A model generated the notes under the pieces. It did not search any database. It saw nothing but the letters and a program-made list of their open reading frames with translations, and was not told the origin of the DNA. Shown here one piece after another: positions 24,406 to 33,719 of a stretch of 64,000 nt of DNA. Source of the stretch: Paenibacillus chibensis (GTDB lineage: Bacteria > Bacillota > Bacilli > Paenibacillales > Paenibacillaceae); NCBI RefSeq assembly GCF_004001045.1, contig NZ_BIMK01000002.1, forward strand, positions 1-64,000, read 5' to 3'. The position numbers were made by a program, and so were the translations under genes. How positions within the stretch are numbered: the first letter of the stretch is position 1; each line of letters opens with the position of its first letter.

Positions 24406-26754
24406 TCAATCTACGGCGATCGTTTCCCCGGCCGCCAATGAAAGTTCCCGTCCTTTATGCTTGAACGTAAGCCCGTCACCTTGGACAAGCGTATACCGGG
24501 TTTCCTCTCGGCCCATGCGGACCATCAACAGCTGACCGTGATATGTCACCCGGAACGTGCAGCTTTGCCACAGATGCGGGAGCGCAGGACTAAATGCAAG
24601 CTCCCCGTCCGTCAAGCGCATCCCTGCGAAGCCATGCACGATGGACATCCAGGACCCGGCCATGGCGGCGGTATGCAGCCCGTCCTTCGCATTGCGGTTA
24701 ATGTCGTCCAGATCCATCCGCACGGTCCGGTCGAAATAAGCATAAGCGCCGTCAAGGTCGCCGATCTCCGCGGACACGATGCTGTGAATGCAAGGCGAAA
24801 GCGAGGAGTCATGGGTGGTCAGCGGCTCGTAATATTGATAATTTCGGATCTTTTCTTCCATTGTAAATTTCTCGCTGAGGAGAAACAGGGCCATCACCGT
24901 ATCCGCCTGCTTCAGCACCTGATGCCGGTAAATGACGAGCGGATGGAAATGGAGCAGCAGCGGATATTGATCCTCCGGCGTATGCTCGAAATCCCACTTT
25001 TTCTTCGTCAAAAAGGTGTCGTCCTGCGCATATATGCCAAGTGTTTCGTCATAAGGCACAAACATGCGGGCCGCTGCTTCGCGCCACCCCGCGACCTCAT
25101 CCTGCGTAAGGCCGATGGACTGCCGGAGCCGTTCATAAACTTCGGGATGTTCCCGCCCCAGCAGTTCTGCCGTGTCGCAGGCATAATTCAGCTGGCTCTG
25201 CACCATGAGATTGGTATACGTATTGTTATTGACGATGGCCGTGTATTCATCCGGGCCGGTGACGCCGTCGATGCAGAACGCCCCGCCCCTCGCCTCATTG
25301 AAGTGTCCGAGATCCACCCAAAAGCGGGAGGTTTCGAAAAGGATTTCGGCACCCTTATCCAAAAGAAACCGAATATCGCCCGTCGCCTGCACGTACTGCT
25401 TGATCGCATAAGCGATGTCCGCATTGATATGCATCTGGGCCGTTCCCGCGGGGAAATACGCCGAGTTCTCATCCCCGTCGATCGTACGCCACGGATAGAG
25501 TGCTCCCTTCTGGGACATGACCTGCGCGCGGCTGCGTGCCTTATCGAGCGTGGCATAACGGAAATCCATCAGCGCGCGGGCAATGTCCGGCTGCGTATAG
25601 GTGAAAAACGGCATCATATACATTTCCGTATCCCAGAAATAATGCCCTTCGTACCCTTCCCCGGTCAGACCTTTGGCGCCAATGTTCGTCAAGCCGTCGC
25701 GGCCTACCGACTGCAGCAACTGGAAAGCATTGAAGCGGATACCCTGCTGAAGCGCCGGGTCGCCTTCAATCTCCACGTCCGCATGCTGCCAGAAGGAATC
25801 CAGATAAGCCTGCTGCCCGTCCATCAGCCTGCTGAAGCCAAGCAGCGATGCCTCCCGATGCGTTCCTTCAGCCCGCTTTTCCAGCTCCGCCTCCTGATTG
25901 CTGCCGTCCTTCGATGTATGATAAGAAATATATTTGGTGAGAACAGCCTTCTCACCCGGAGACAGCTTGAGCGTGAACCGCGTTCCAATCTGCTCCTCCC
26001 CCGTTACGCTCTCCGCAGCAGCGGCCGCGGGGGCTTCAATCCGGTGACTGATGCCCGTAATCAGCTCAAAGCCGGTATGGCGGGTACGCTGCTTCAGCAG
26101 CGATAACTCTCCCCGCTGCTCCATCTTCTCTAGCATCAGGCTCGGTTCGCCGCCTCCGGAGCCCAGCCGCGGATCATCCGTCGCTTCCGCCTCCTGAATC
26201 TTCCCGTCCAGGAAAGAATGGAGCGTGATCTCCCCTTCGAATCCGGTGGATTCCACCTCCACCTGGACAACAGCCAAGTGCTTGTGCGTGAATGAAACAA
26301 GTCTGTGGAAGCTGATCCGCACGCGGCCGCCGGAAGGTGCTTCCCACTCGATCTGACGCTTCAAAAAGCCGCGTTTCATGTCCAACTCCCGCGAGAATGA
26401 GAGCACCTGACCGGTATTCAAATGAAACGGCTCATCTCCCACAGAAATGCCGACGCATTGGGCATTGGTCACGTTCAGCATCGCCTGGTTCCGGGAGGGA
26501 TACCCGTAGGCACCCTCCGGATAATGAATGGGCTTGGCGTCATAAAATCCGTTAATGTAATTTCCCGTTACGGATGTTCCTTTGACGCCATGATATCCTT
26601 CTTCAAAGTTCCCCCGCATTCCGATATACCCATTGCCCAGCGCGAAGACGCTCTCGCTTCGCTGGTTGTTTTCATCATCATAAGCTTCCTCGGCCAGGCT
26701 CCAGGCCTGATAAGGGTATAGTGCCTCTGGACGCACGTATGCTTTCATTTTCAT
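24406..26754 (-). CDS. Glycoside hydrolase family 65 disaccharide phosphorylase (maltose phosphorylase-like)
   Basis: 782 residues, the full length of the family. N-terminal beta-sandwich (about 1-270), linker helices, (alpha/alpha)6 barrel (about 330-700) and a C-terminal beta domain. Barrel landmarks are GEGYEGHYFWDTEMYMMPFF, the general acid Glu in GVTGPDEYT, and HINADIAYAI. GH65 enzymes invert at the anomeric carbon, splitting alpha-glucosides with phosphate into beta-glucose 1-phosphate and a sugar. Whether the substrate is maltose, kojibiose, nigerose or trehalose cannot be decided here. AGGAGG lies 10 nt before the ATG. It is 124 bp after the permease genes. Confidence 0.92.
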   Translation of the reverse strand: MKMKAYVRPEALYPYQAWSLAEEAYDDENNQRSESVFALGNGYIGMRGNFEEGYHGVKGTSVTGNYINGFYDAKPIHYPEGAYGYPSRNQAMLNVTNAQCVGISVGDEPFHLNTGQVLSFSRELDMKRGFLKRQIEWEAPSGGRVRISFHRLVSFTHKHLAVVQVEVESTGFEGEITLHSFLDGKIQEAEATDDPRLGSGGGEPSLMLEKMEQRGELSLLKQRTRHTGFELITGISHRIEAPAAAAAESVTGEEQIGTRFTLKLSPGEKAVLTKYISYHTSKDGSNQEAELEKRAEGTHREASLLGFSRLMDGQQAYLDSFWQHADVEIEGDPALQQGIRFNAFQLLQSVGRDGLTNIGAKGLTGEGYEGHYFWDTEMYMMPFFTYTQPDIARALMDFRYATLDKARSRAQVMSQKGALYPWRTIDGDENSAYFPAGTAQMHINADIAYAIKQYVQATGDIRFLLDKGAEILFETSRFWVDLGHFNEARGGAFCIDGVTGPDEYTAIVNNNTYTNLMVQSQLNYACDTAELLGREHPEVYERLRQSIGLTQDEVAGWREAAARMFVPYDETLGIYAQDDTFLTKKKWDFEHTPEDQYPLLLHFHPLVIYRHQVLKQADTVMALFLLSEKFTMEEKIRNYQYYEPLTTHDSSLSPCIHSIVSAEIGDLDGAYAYFDRTVRMDLDDINRNAKDGLHTAAMAGSWMSIVHGFAGMRLTDGELAFSPALPHLWQSCTFRVTYHGQLLMVRMGREETRYTLVQGDGLTFKHKGRELSLAAGETIAVD

Positions 26755-26878
26755 CTGCTTATGTCCTCCTATCCGTTTATGGGCACTTCTCTGTATACAA
26801 TTGTGGTTATGCTGATGTTCCAGCTTGTTAAATCTTGCTGTGGAGCACTGATTCGAGCTAGCCGGGCAGACGCAGCCC

Positions 26879-27970
26879 TTAACCCTTGACTGAACCGCCC
26901 ATCAAGCCTCTGACAAAATACTTTTGCAGCAGGAAGAAAATCGCCAGCGGCATCAGCATCGATATAAATGCGGCCGAGGTGAGCAGATGCCAATCATTGC
27001 CGCGCGAGCCGACCAAATCCGCAATCTTCATGGACATCACCTGCACGTTTGGCTGGTTGCCGATAAAAATCAGCGAAACCAGATAATCATTCCATACCCA
27101 GAGGAACTGGAAGATGCCGATCGAGGCCAGCGCAGGAACGGACAAAGGCAGGATCAGCCTGCTGAAGATCGTGAAGTGGCTCGCCCCGTCCATAAAGGCT
27201 GATTCGAACAAATCCTTCGGCAGCTGACTGATAAAGTTATACATAAAATACGTGACGAGCGGCAGACCGAAAGCTGAATGCGCCAGCCAGATGCCGAGAT
27301 AAGTGCCATTCAGGCCGAGCGAAGTGTAATCCTTGAGCACCGGTATGAGAGCGACCTGAAGCGGCACGACCAGCATGGCAATGATGACAACGAATATCGT
27401 CTTTCTACCTGGAAAACGCAGCCACGCAAACGCGTATGCAGCGAAGGAAGCGATCAGAATCGGTATGACCGTCGCCGGGATGGCGATCGTCAGCGTATTC
27501 AGGAAGGCCTGCGAGAGTCCCGTTCCCTTCTCTTTCTTCTCGCTGCCGTCAGCTTCTTTGACGGTATATTCCTTACCCGAAATGACATTTTTGTAGTTAT
27601 CCAGCGTCAGCTTGGAGCTGGCGACCCAGCCCTGCTCCTGCACGCTGATTTCCCGGTTTCTGCGGTTTTCCCAGATCAGCCGGTCATTTCCGGCCTTTAC
27701 GCCCGCTTTGAGCTGGTCATCGGTATAGGTTTTGCCATTGACCTCAATCGGTCCGCGCAAATCCACGTCCTTGGACAGCTTGATCGTATCCGCAGACTTC
27801 CATTCCTGATGCGGGAATACCTCCCACCATCCGGTTTGCAGAATGTCGGCCGCAGGTCTGAAGGAGGAAATCAGCAAGCCCACGGTTGGAATGAGCCAGA
27901 TAAAGCAAATGATGCCGAGCACCAGATTCACAATCCATTTTTTACCCTTTTTCTTTCTTTTTCCGGCCAT
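26879..27970 (-). CDS. Carbohydrate ABC transporter permease (MalG/AglG-like)
   Basis: 363 residues, six helices. The EAA loop is ESAFMDGASHFTIFSRLILP. Between helix 1 and helix 2 lies a long polar insert (about 45-145) absent from most MalG proteins and reminiscent of alpha-glucoside AglG permeases. The basic N-terminus MAGKRKKKGKK is cytoplasmic. Its start directly follows the stop of the other permease gene, so the two are coupled. Confidence 0.9.
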   Translation of the reverse strand: MAGKRKKKGKKWIVNLVLGIICFIWLIPTVGLLISSFRPAADILQTGWWEVFPHQEWKSADTIKLSKDVDLRGPIEVNGKTYTDDQLKAGVKAGNDRLIWENRRNREISVQEQGWVASSKLTLDNYKNVISGKEYTVKEADGSEKKEKGTGLSQAFLNTLTIAIPATVIPILIASFAAYAFAWLRFPGRKTIFVVIIAMLVVPLQVALIPVLKDYTSLGLNGTYLGIWLAHSAFGLPLVTYFMYNFISQLPKDLFESAFMDGASHFTIFSRLILPLSVPALASIGIFQFLWVWNDYLVSLIFIGNQPNVQVMSMKIADLVGSRGNDWHLLTSAAFISMLMPLAIFFLLQKYFVRGLMGGSVKG

Positions 27971-29065
27971 TTAGAATCCCCCCTGCTTGCGGATTTGACG
28001 AAGGTTGAAATAGATGACAGGCAGGACCGCGATCAGCAGCACGATAGCCAGCGTCGAGCCGTAACCGAAGTTACGGTACATGAAGAACTGACGGTAGAAC
28101 TGCGTGGCGACAACCTCGGTGTCGTATTGGCCGCCGGTCATGACCATCACGACGTCGAATATTTTCAGCGTAAAGACGATGATCGTCGTCGTAACGGTGA
28201 GCAGCGTCGTGGAGATAAACGGAATGATGATGCGGAAAAAGATGCGGATTTCTCCGGCCCCGTCTACACGCGCCGCTTCAAGAATATCCTCGGGAACGCC
28301 TTTGATCGCCGCCGAAAAAATCACCATCGCAAAGCCCGTCTGCATCCAGATCAGGATCAGGATGAGGAAAAAGTTGTTCCACGGCTGGAGCATCGTCACC
28401 CATGCCTGCGGCTCGCCTCCAAAAGCAATCACGATGGCGTTCAAGAGACCGATCTGCTCTGTCCCAGGCTGGTAGTAATACACGAACTTCCAGATGACAC
28501 CCGCGGCAACGAATGAAATGGCCATCGGCATGAAGATGATGGATTTTGCGATCCGCTCATAACTGCTCCGGTCTGCAAGAATGGCAATCAGCAGCCCGAA
28601 AGCCACACAGGCCAGTGTACCGACGAAAACCCACAGCAGGTTGTTTCGCAAAGCAGTCGCGAGCAGACGGTCGCTGAAGATTGCTAGGTAGTTGCCCAGA
28701 CCGACGAACTTATCAGAAGATGCATTAAAAAAGCTCAGGTACAGCGTGCGCAGCGCCGGCATGACCAGCAGCCAGCCTAACAGCAAAACAGCCGGGCCGA
28801 TAAACACATATGGCAGTATTTTGCGGCCGATTTTTTCCGGAAACTGCTCAACAGCCAAACTGATCGTAAAATACAGAAAATAGACGCCTGCTACACCCCA
28901 GATGACCGCCGCCAAAGCTGTCCAAAGCGGGTTCAGCGTGGATTCCTTGAAGAAATAAAAGATCACGCCGTGAACGCAGATGTTAATCAGCAGCATGATA
29001 AGCAAGATCAGCACGCCTTTGAAGCTGGATTTGGATCTGGATTTCGTTTTGGCTTGTGCTTCCAT
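27971..29065 (-). CDS. Carbohydrate ABC transporter permease (MalF/AglF-like)
   Basis: 364 residues. Two N-terminal helices (about 15-65) precede the six-helix permease core; the EAA loop reads DILEAARVDGAGEIRIFFRI. It partners the downstream permease. No ATPase gene is in the operon, so a shared MsmX-type ATPase elsewhere is expected, as in other Bacillales sugar importers. Confidence 0.9.
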   Translation of the reverse strand: MEAQAKTKSRSKSSFKGVLILLIMLLINICVHGVIFYFFKESTLNPLWTALAAVIWGVAGVYFLYFTISLAVEQFPEKIGRKILPYVFIGPAVLLLGWLLVMPALRTLYLSFFNASSDKFVGLGNYLAIFSDRLLATALRNNLLWVFVGTLACVAFGLLIAILADRSSYERIAKSIIFMPMAISFVAAGVIWKFVYYYQPGTEQIGLLNAIVIAFGGEPQAWVTMLQPWNNFFLILILIWMQTGFAMVIFSAAIKGVPEDILEAARVDGAGEIRIFFRIIIPFISTTLLTVTTTIIVFTLKIFDVVMVMTGGQYDTEVVATQFYRQFFMYRNFGYGSTLAIVLLIAVLPVIYFNLRQIRKQGGF

Positions 29066-29091
29066 GGATAATCCCTGCCCTCCGATATCTG

Positions 29092-29127
29092 AAAAAAAGG
29101 GGCAGCCAGCGCTTGCGAAGCTGCCCC
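29092..29127 (-). terminator. Intra-operon terminator/attenuator after the binding-protein gene
   Basis: Perfect stem GGGGCAGC/GCTGCCCC followed by seven T on the minus strand, between the lipoprotein stop and the first permease start. It probably lets the binding protein be made in excess of the membrane parts. Confidence 0.85.
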
Positions 29128-29163
29128 ATCTTCCAGCTATAAAATCATTGCAAAATGAAATGC

Positions 29164-30576
29164 TTAGTTATCCCAGCCCTTTTGAATCTGTTTCAGCGCT
29201 TCGTCCAGATTCACCGTTCCGCTGACATAGTCGGTCATGCCTTTCCAGAAGGAGCCCGCGCCGACTTTGCCCGGCATCAGGTCAGATCCGTCAAAGCGGA
29301 GCGTTGTCGCATCCTGAACCAGCTTCGCCATCCGTTTATCGGATTCGGAAGTGTACCAATCAAGCGAAGCGTCGTTCATTGGAGCGATGACGCCGCCGGA
29401 TTGCACCCAATTTTTGATGGATTCGCCGGTTGTGAAGAATTCCATCACCGCACGAACTTCAGGACGGTCGTTAAACATCGCATAGATGTCGCCTGCAACC
29501 AGCACCGGCTTGCCGTACTGCTCATCGATCGGCGGCAGGTAGAACCAGTCGTAGTCCTGGTCAACCTTCGCGGTTTCAGGGAAGAAGCTGGTGATGAAGT
29601 TGCCTGTCAGGTTAAACCATGCTTTGGGCGGATTCTCGAACATTGGCTTCGGCGCGTCGCCGAAAGACGTCGTCACGATCGACTTGGTGCCGCCATAGAC
29701 ATAGTCTTTATTCATCCAGATTTTGGACATGATTTCGAAAGCGTTTTTCACTTCAGGCGATGTGAAAGGCAGCTCGCCCTTAACCCATTTGTCATAGTTT
29801 TCTGGCGTAGTGGTACGCAGCATGATGTTTTCGATCCAGTCGGTTCCCGGCCAGCCGGTAGCCGCGCCGCTCTCGATGCCGATCGCCCACGCAGGGTCGC
29901 CGTCCTTGGCGATTTGCTCGGTCAGGGCCATCATTTCATCCCAGGTTTGAGGTACTTTGTAACCCGCCTCTTCGAACTGCTTTTTCGGATACCACACCAA
30001 GCTTTTCACGTTGCTGCGGTTCCAGATGCCTGCCATAATTTTGCCGTCCTTGCCGTCCATGGTTCCCATGTCCAGCCAGCTTTGGTTATAGTTTTTCTTC
30101 AGCTTTTCCTGATCAAGGATCTTGTTCAGATCGACCACTTTACCGGTTTTGGCGATGGAAGCGAGCAGGCCCGGCTGCGGGAAGTCAGCGATATCCGGCG
30201 CGTTGCCGCCGTCGACGCGGACGTTGATCGTCGCTTCGAATTCCTTGGAGCCCTCATACTGGATATCGATGCCCGTTTTATCCTCGAAATCCTTGATGCT
30301 GTCCTCGAATTTCTTCTGGTCGGCATCCACGAAAGGACCGAACATGGTTACTTTCGTTCCTTTATACTTGCCCTGCATGGCCATTTCCAGCGGTGAACCG
30401 GAGCCGCTATCGGCCGGTTGTGTCGTTGTGGTCGTTTCCTTCGTGTCGCCGCCGGAGGCAGCAGGCTCTTTCGTCGGCCCCGCATCCCCCGAGCCGCCGC
30501 AGGCGCTCAGCATCATGGTCAAGGACAGGCTCAGCGAGAGCAGTATGGATGTTCTGGCTTTCCGTACTTTTGTCAT
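29164..30576 (-). CDS. Sugar-binding lipoprotein of the alpha-glucoside ABC transporter
   Basis: 470 residues from MTKVRKARTS at 30576 (GGGG about 11-14 nt upstream; a longer frame to 30642 is not supported). The signal peptide ends in the lipobox LSAC (about 26), followed by a Gly/Thr/Pro linker. Solute-binding family 1 features include FEDKTGIDIQYEGSKEFEAT and WNRSNVKSLVWYPKKQFEEAG. It captures an oligosaccharide, judged to be alpha-glucosidic from the GH65 gene in the same operon. Confidence 0.92.
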   Translation of the reverse strand: MTKVRKARTSILLSLSLSLTMMLSACGGSGDAGPTKEPAASGGDTKETTTTTQPADSGSGSPLEMAMQGKYKGTKVTMFGPFVDADQKKFEDSIKDFEDKTGIDIQYEGSKEFEATINVRVDGGNAPDIADFPQPGLLASIAKTGKVVDLNKILDQEKLKKNYNQSWLDMGTMDGKDGKIMAGIWNRSNVKSLVWYPKKQFEEAGYKVPQTWDEMMALTEQIAKDGDPAWAIGIESGAATGWPGTDWIENIMLRTTTPENYDKWVKGELPFTSPEVKNAFEIMSKIWMNKDYVYGGTKSIVTTSFGDAPKPMFENPPKAWFNLTGNFITSFFPETAKVDQDYDWFYLPPIDEQYGKPVLVAGDIYAMFNDRPEVRAVMEFFTTGESIKNWVQSGGVIAPMNDASLDWYTSESDKRMAKLVQDATTLRFDGSDLMPGKVGAGSFWKGMTDYVSGTVNLDEALKQIQKGWDN

Positions 30577-30801
30577 ACAACATACATCCCCTTTTTTTAT
30601 CATGGTTAAGTAAAAATCGGTCAGCACACTCCGCACAAGCATGCAAATTACCGCGGAGTCCGCATTTTCGATATCAGTACGCCGAACCGAAAGCTGCCAG
30701 CAAGCCGATATCTCAAAAAAAGTTTCATGGTCCCCATATCGTCCAATCTACTGTTACAGCCCGCGGATCACCCCCCTCACAGAATCTGGCGCCATAAATA
30801 A

Positions 30802-30815
30802 TAGAGCGCTTTCAA
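30802..30815 (-). promoter_or_regulatory. cre-like site
   Basis: Minus strand TTGAAAGCGCTCTA fits the CcpA consensus WTGNAANCGNWNNCW except at the final C. It lies 225 bp upstream of the lipoprotein start and suggests carbon catabolite control. Confidence 0.5.
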
Positions 30816-30909
30816 CTTGGTGATATGTATCAACTAAGCAATGTTAATGTGTTGTTAACCGAATTTCATTCATTACCCTTTGCCCATTAAGTTGTAACAT
30901 GACAGCTCG

Positions 30910-30927
30910 TTTGAAAAGCTTTTCAAA
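30910..30927. promoter_or_regulatory. LacI-type operator
   Basis: TTTGAAAAG-CTTTTCAAA, a perfect 18-bp palindrome, 17 bp past the lacI-type gene. A near copy (14 of 15 in the core) lies at 31970, next to the regulator's own promoter. Confidence 0.7.
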
Positions 30928-30944
30928 TTTCCCGAGAAGGAACC

Positions 30945-31949
30945 TCATCGTTGACGCGAGGACTCTCTGACAATCAATTTATGCTCCATTTTCTCCCGTA
31001 GAACCTCGACCGTGCCTGTTGTAAGCCATTCATGCAGCTTTTCCGCGGCACGGCATCCCATGTCGTACATCGGCTGCGCGATCGTAGTCAGCTTCGGGAT
31101 GAACATATTCGCCATCCTCAGATTATCGAATCCGATAACCGATACCTGCCCGGGAACGAGAATGTTCCGGTCTTTCAGATAGGAAATCACCCCCATGGCG
31201 AATTCGTCGGCGACGCAGAATACAGCCGTAAGCTCGGGATAATCGGTAAACAGTTCGTGCGCGGCATGGTAAGCATGCTCGAATCTGTGCGTCGCATATC
31301 GGATCTTCTCACCGTTACGGCCAAGTCCCGCTTCCTCCAAAGCCCGGATAAAGCCTTGGTACCGCGGCGGTCCGGAAATGGAATTCTCATGATTGAATCC
31401 GATCATTCCAATGTCTTCGTGTCCGAGGTCGATCAGGAATTTCACCGCGTCATAGGCCGCCTGCTCATCGTCAATCTCCACGCTCGGAATCTCATACTCA
31501 TACGAATGTGTAGAAAGAAGCACGAACGGGATTCTGCAGCGTACCAGCTTTTCGTAGTATTCGGGATACATAATATCGCTTGCGAACACGATCCCGTCCA
31601 CCTGCTTCTCGTGAAAAGCGTCGATGTAAGAAAGGAGCCGGTTCTTATCCCGGTCCGTATTGCAGATCATCAGACTGTAACCGAGCTTGATACAGGCATC
31701 CTGCATGCCCCGGATAATGCCGGTATAATAAAAATTTTCAATATCCGGAATCAGCAATCCGAGCGTAAAGGATTTCTTGTAAATCAGGCCGCGGGCAAAC
31801 GAATTCGGCTGATATTGAAGCTTCTCAATCGCCTCCAAAACCCGTATTCTTTTGCTCTCGATGACGGATTCAGGCGCATTCATGACGCGGGATACGGTAC
31901 TGATGGATACGTCCGCCATTTTGGCAACATCTCTAATTGTTGGCTTCAT
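30945..31949 (-). CDS. LacI family transcriptional regulator of the alpha-glucoside operon
   Basis: 334 residues. HTH plus hinge at about 4-55 (IRDVAKMADVSISTVSRVMN, then the PNSFARGL hinge helix) and a sugar-binding-type core (about 62-330). AAGGAAG lies 8 nt before the ATG. Its position upstream of the transporter operon, on the same strand, with operator copies at both promoters, indicates local repression with an alpha-glucoside inducer, and autoregulation. Confidence 0.93.
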   Translation of the reverse strand: MKPTIRDVAKMADVSISTVSRVMNAPESVIESKRIRVLEAIEKLQYQPNSFARGLIYKKSFTLGLLIPDIENFYYTGIIRGMQDACIKLGYSLMICNTDRDKNRLLSYIDAFHEKQVDGIVFASDIMYPEYYEKLVRCRIPFVLLSTHSYEYEIPSVEIDDEQAAYDAVKFLIDLGHEDIGMIGFNHENSISGPPRYQGFIRALEEAGLGRNGEKIRYATHRFEHAYHAAHELFTDYPELTAVFCVADEFAMGVISYLKDRNILVPGQVSVIGFDNLRMANMFIPKLTTIAQPMYDMGCRAAEKLHEWLTTGTVEVLREKMEHKLIVRESSRQR

Positions 31950-31969
31950 TGTTAAAACTTCCTTTGTAA

Positions 31970-32039
31970 GAAAACCTTTTCAAAGCGATTATAGCAAGGG
32001 TTATATCAATTGGCAAGATTTATTTTTGAAGCGCTTACA
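31970..32039 (-). promoter_or_regulatory. Promoter, operator and cre-like site of the lacI-type gene
   Basis: -35 TTGCCA (32016-32011), 17-bp spacer, -10 TATAAT (31993-31988). The operator copy GAAAACCTTTTCAAA (31970-31984) sits just after the -10 box, and a cre-like TGTAAGCGCTTCAA (32039-32026) lies just before the -35 box. Confidence 0.75.
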
Positions 32040-32064
32040 TAATGCTTTTATTTATGAAGCAAGC

Positions 32065-32105
32065 AAAAATCCCAATTCCTCTGCCTCATGCTGAGAGATT
32101 GGGAT
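32065..32105 (-). terminator. Terminator of the YtrA-like operon
   Basis: Stem ATCCCAAT/ATTGGGAT followed by TTTTGC on the minus strand, 38 bp past the last gene. Confidence 0.75.
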
Positions 32106-32142
32106 CGGAAGATGAAAGGTAAGACGTTCACGTTCCTCCTTA

Positions 32143-32829
32143 TTAAGATACCGTAGCCCGGCGGAGCAGGCCGTAAGAAATCAGCGCGTAAAGGATGATA
32201 AAGGGGATCATCCAGACATAAAGCAGCTGATGGTGATGCGCAACCCACTTGAACAAGTCCATCCACCGCTCATAGTACGTCATGGCAAAACTTCCGATGC
32301 TGCTGAGGAGCAATATTGCGGTAAATAAAACGTATAAGCCTGTTTTTCCGAATCTGCGGTGAATGCTTGAAATCACGAATCCGAGGAAAAACATGTAGGT
32401 CATGACGACAAAGAACACTCCAAAACGTGCAATCGGGGATAAATCCTTCATAAACGGCAGCGCGAAGTAATGCAGGTTCACGCCCCAGCCATCGGTCATG
32501 TTCTCTATCACCGACAGTAGAAAAAGAACAAGGCTTGAACCCGCGCTGACGAGGAGGCACATCAACGCCGTACCCATAAAATAATCGGTTCTACGGATGC
32601 TCATCCCGAGCGAAAAGGGAAAGGTCTGCGCCTGTACGATGAGAATGGCAATAAACATATAAACGTATATAGAGGCGATCCCTCCGGAGTTAATATTCTC
32701 CTGTCCTTTGGTCAGGATCCCGATAATCACGTTGATCGCGAAGCTGAACAATAAAACAACCCACGGCACATAAATCCAAACCGTTTTATCGCGCCAATGC
32801 ATTTTTAATACGCCTGTCATTCTCATCAT
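32143..32829 (-). CDS. ABC transporter membrane protein (YtrC/YtrD-like)
   Basis: 228 residues with about six hydrophobic helices. The protein is only recognisable by context: it follows an ABC ATPase with overlapping stop/start (TAATG). It would form the membrane part of the exporter or a cell-envelope stress system. No sequence motif of substrate specificity is visible. Confidence 0.75.
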   Translation of the reverse strand: MMRMTGVLKMHWRDKTVWIYVPWVVLLFSFAINVIIGILTKGQENINSGGIASIYVYMFIAILIVQAQTFPFSLGMSIRRTDYFMGTALMCLLVSAGSSLVLFLLSVIENMTDGWGVNLHYFALPFMKDLSPIARFGVFFVVMTYMFFLGFVISSIHRRFGKTGLYVLFTAILLLSSIGSFAMTYYERWMDLFKWVAHHHQLLYVWMIPFIILYALISYGLLRRATVS

Positions 32830-33719
32830 TAATCTGCCACCCTTCCATTTCCTTTATCGCTTGTTAAGTGAACAATGAGCTGCTGCAGGGTTACCGGAGC
32901 GAATTGAATGCCGAGCCCCTCGGCCTCCCTCCTGTTTGCTTTGTCTCCCTTGCCCCATATGGTCGCGGTCATCATACCGCCGAGGGATTCTTGGTGAATA
33001 ACCCTTTTTCCTGCCGTATAAGTACTCACGTGCTGGGCTGAACCTACGGCCGTGTAAGCTTTATCCCTGAGCTCATCGGCATTTTCATTGATTAGGATGC
33101 TGCCGTTATCGATCACGATCACATGCTCCAGCAAATTGCTGACCTCATCGATCAAATGAGTGGAGAGGATGACGGTCCGGGGATGCTCCCCATAGTCCTC
33201 AATCAGCCTTTCATAGAACAGGTTTCGGGCAACCGCGTCCAGACCCAGGTAAGGCTCGTCAAAAATCGTAAGCGGCGCGCGGCTGGCCAAGCCGACGATA
33301 ATGCCGACCGAGGAAAGCATCCCCCGGGATAGCTTTTTCATTCTTCTTTTGAGCGGAAGCCGGAATTCTTCAATCAGCTGCTGCGCGTACGCTTGATCCC
33401 AGTCCGGATATAGGGTTGCCGCAACTGCAAGCACGTCCGCGACTCTGAAGCTATCCGGATATTTTTGGCTCTCTTTGATGAAGCACATCCGGCTAAGCAC
33501 CCGGTTGTTTTCGTAAGGGTTCTCTCCGAATACCTTCATTTCGCCGCTTGTCGGGAACAGCTGGGCCGTGAGCATATGCATGATGGTCGTTTTGCCTGCG
33601 CCGTTTCTGCCCAGCAAACCGTATATTTTATTCTCCTCCACCGCAAAACTGATATCCTTGACGACCGTTTCACTGCCATAAGTTTTATTCAACCGCTTTA
33701 CTTCGATGACCGGTTTCAT
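32829..33719 (-). CDS. ABC transporter ATP-binding protein (YtrB-like)
   Basis: 296 residues. Walker A GRNGAGKTTIMHML, a signature motif degenerate to KLSRGMLSSVG, Walker B LTIFDEPYLGLDAVAR and H-loop LSTHLIDE are present. The C-terminal about 80 residues are a separate domain. The start overlaps the GntR gene stop by 4 bp (ATGA). Confidence 0.92.
   Translation of the reverse strand: MKPVIEVKRLNKTYGSETVVKDISFAVEENKIYGLLGRNGAGKTTIMHMLTAQLFPTSGEMKVFGENPYENNRVLSRMCFIKESQKYPDSFRVADVLAVAATLYPDWDQAYAQQLIEEFRLPLKRRMKKLSRGMLSSVGIIVGLASRAPLTIFDEPYLGLDAVARNLFYERLIEDYGEHPRTVILSTHLIDEVSNLLEHVIVIDNGSILINENADELRDKAYTAVGSAQHVSTYTAGKRVIHQESLGGMMTATIWGKGDKANRREAEGLGIQFAPVTLQQLIVHLTSDKGNGRVAD

Larger units (their letters stand above)
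30577..30944. promoter_or_regulatory. Control region of the alpha-glucoside operon
   Basis: 368 bp with no gene. It holds a cre-like site and a LacI-type palindrome (listed separately). A -35/-10 pair for the operon is not obvious. Confidence 0.5.

Noticed and set aside
24457..26106. 549-codon open frame on the plus strand
   Set aside because: Antisense to the GH65 gene, without motifs.
29155..30396. 413-codon open frame on the plus strand
   Set aside because: Antisense to the sugar-binding lipoprotein gene, no motifs.
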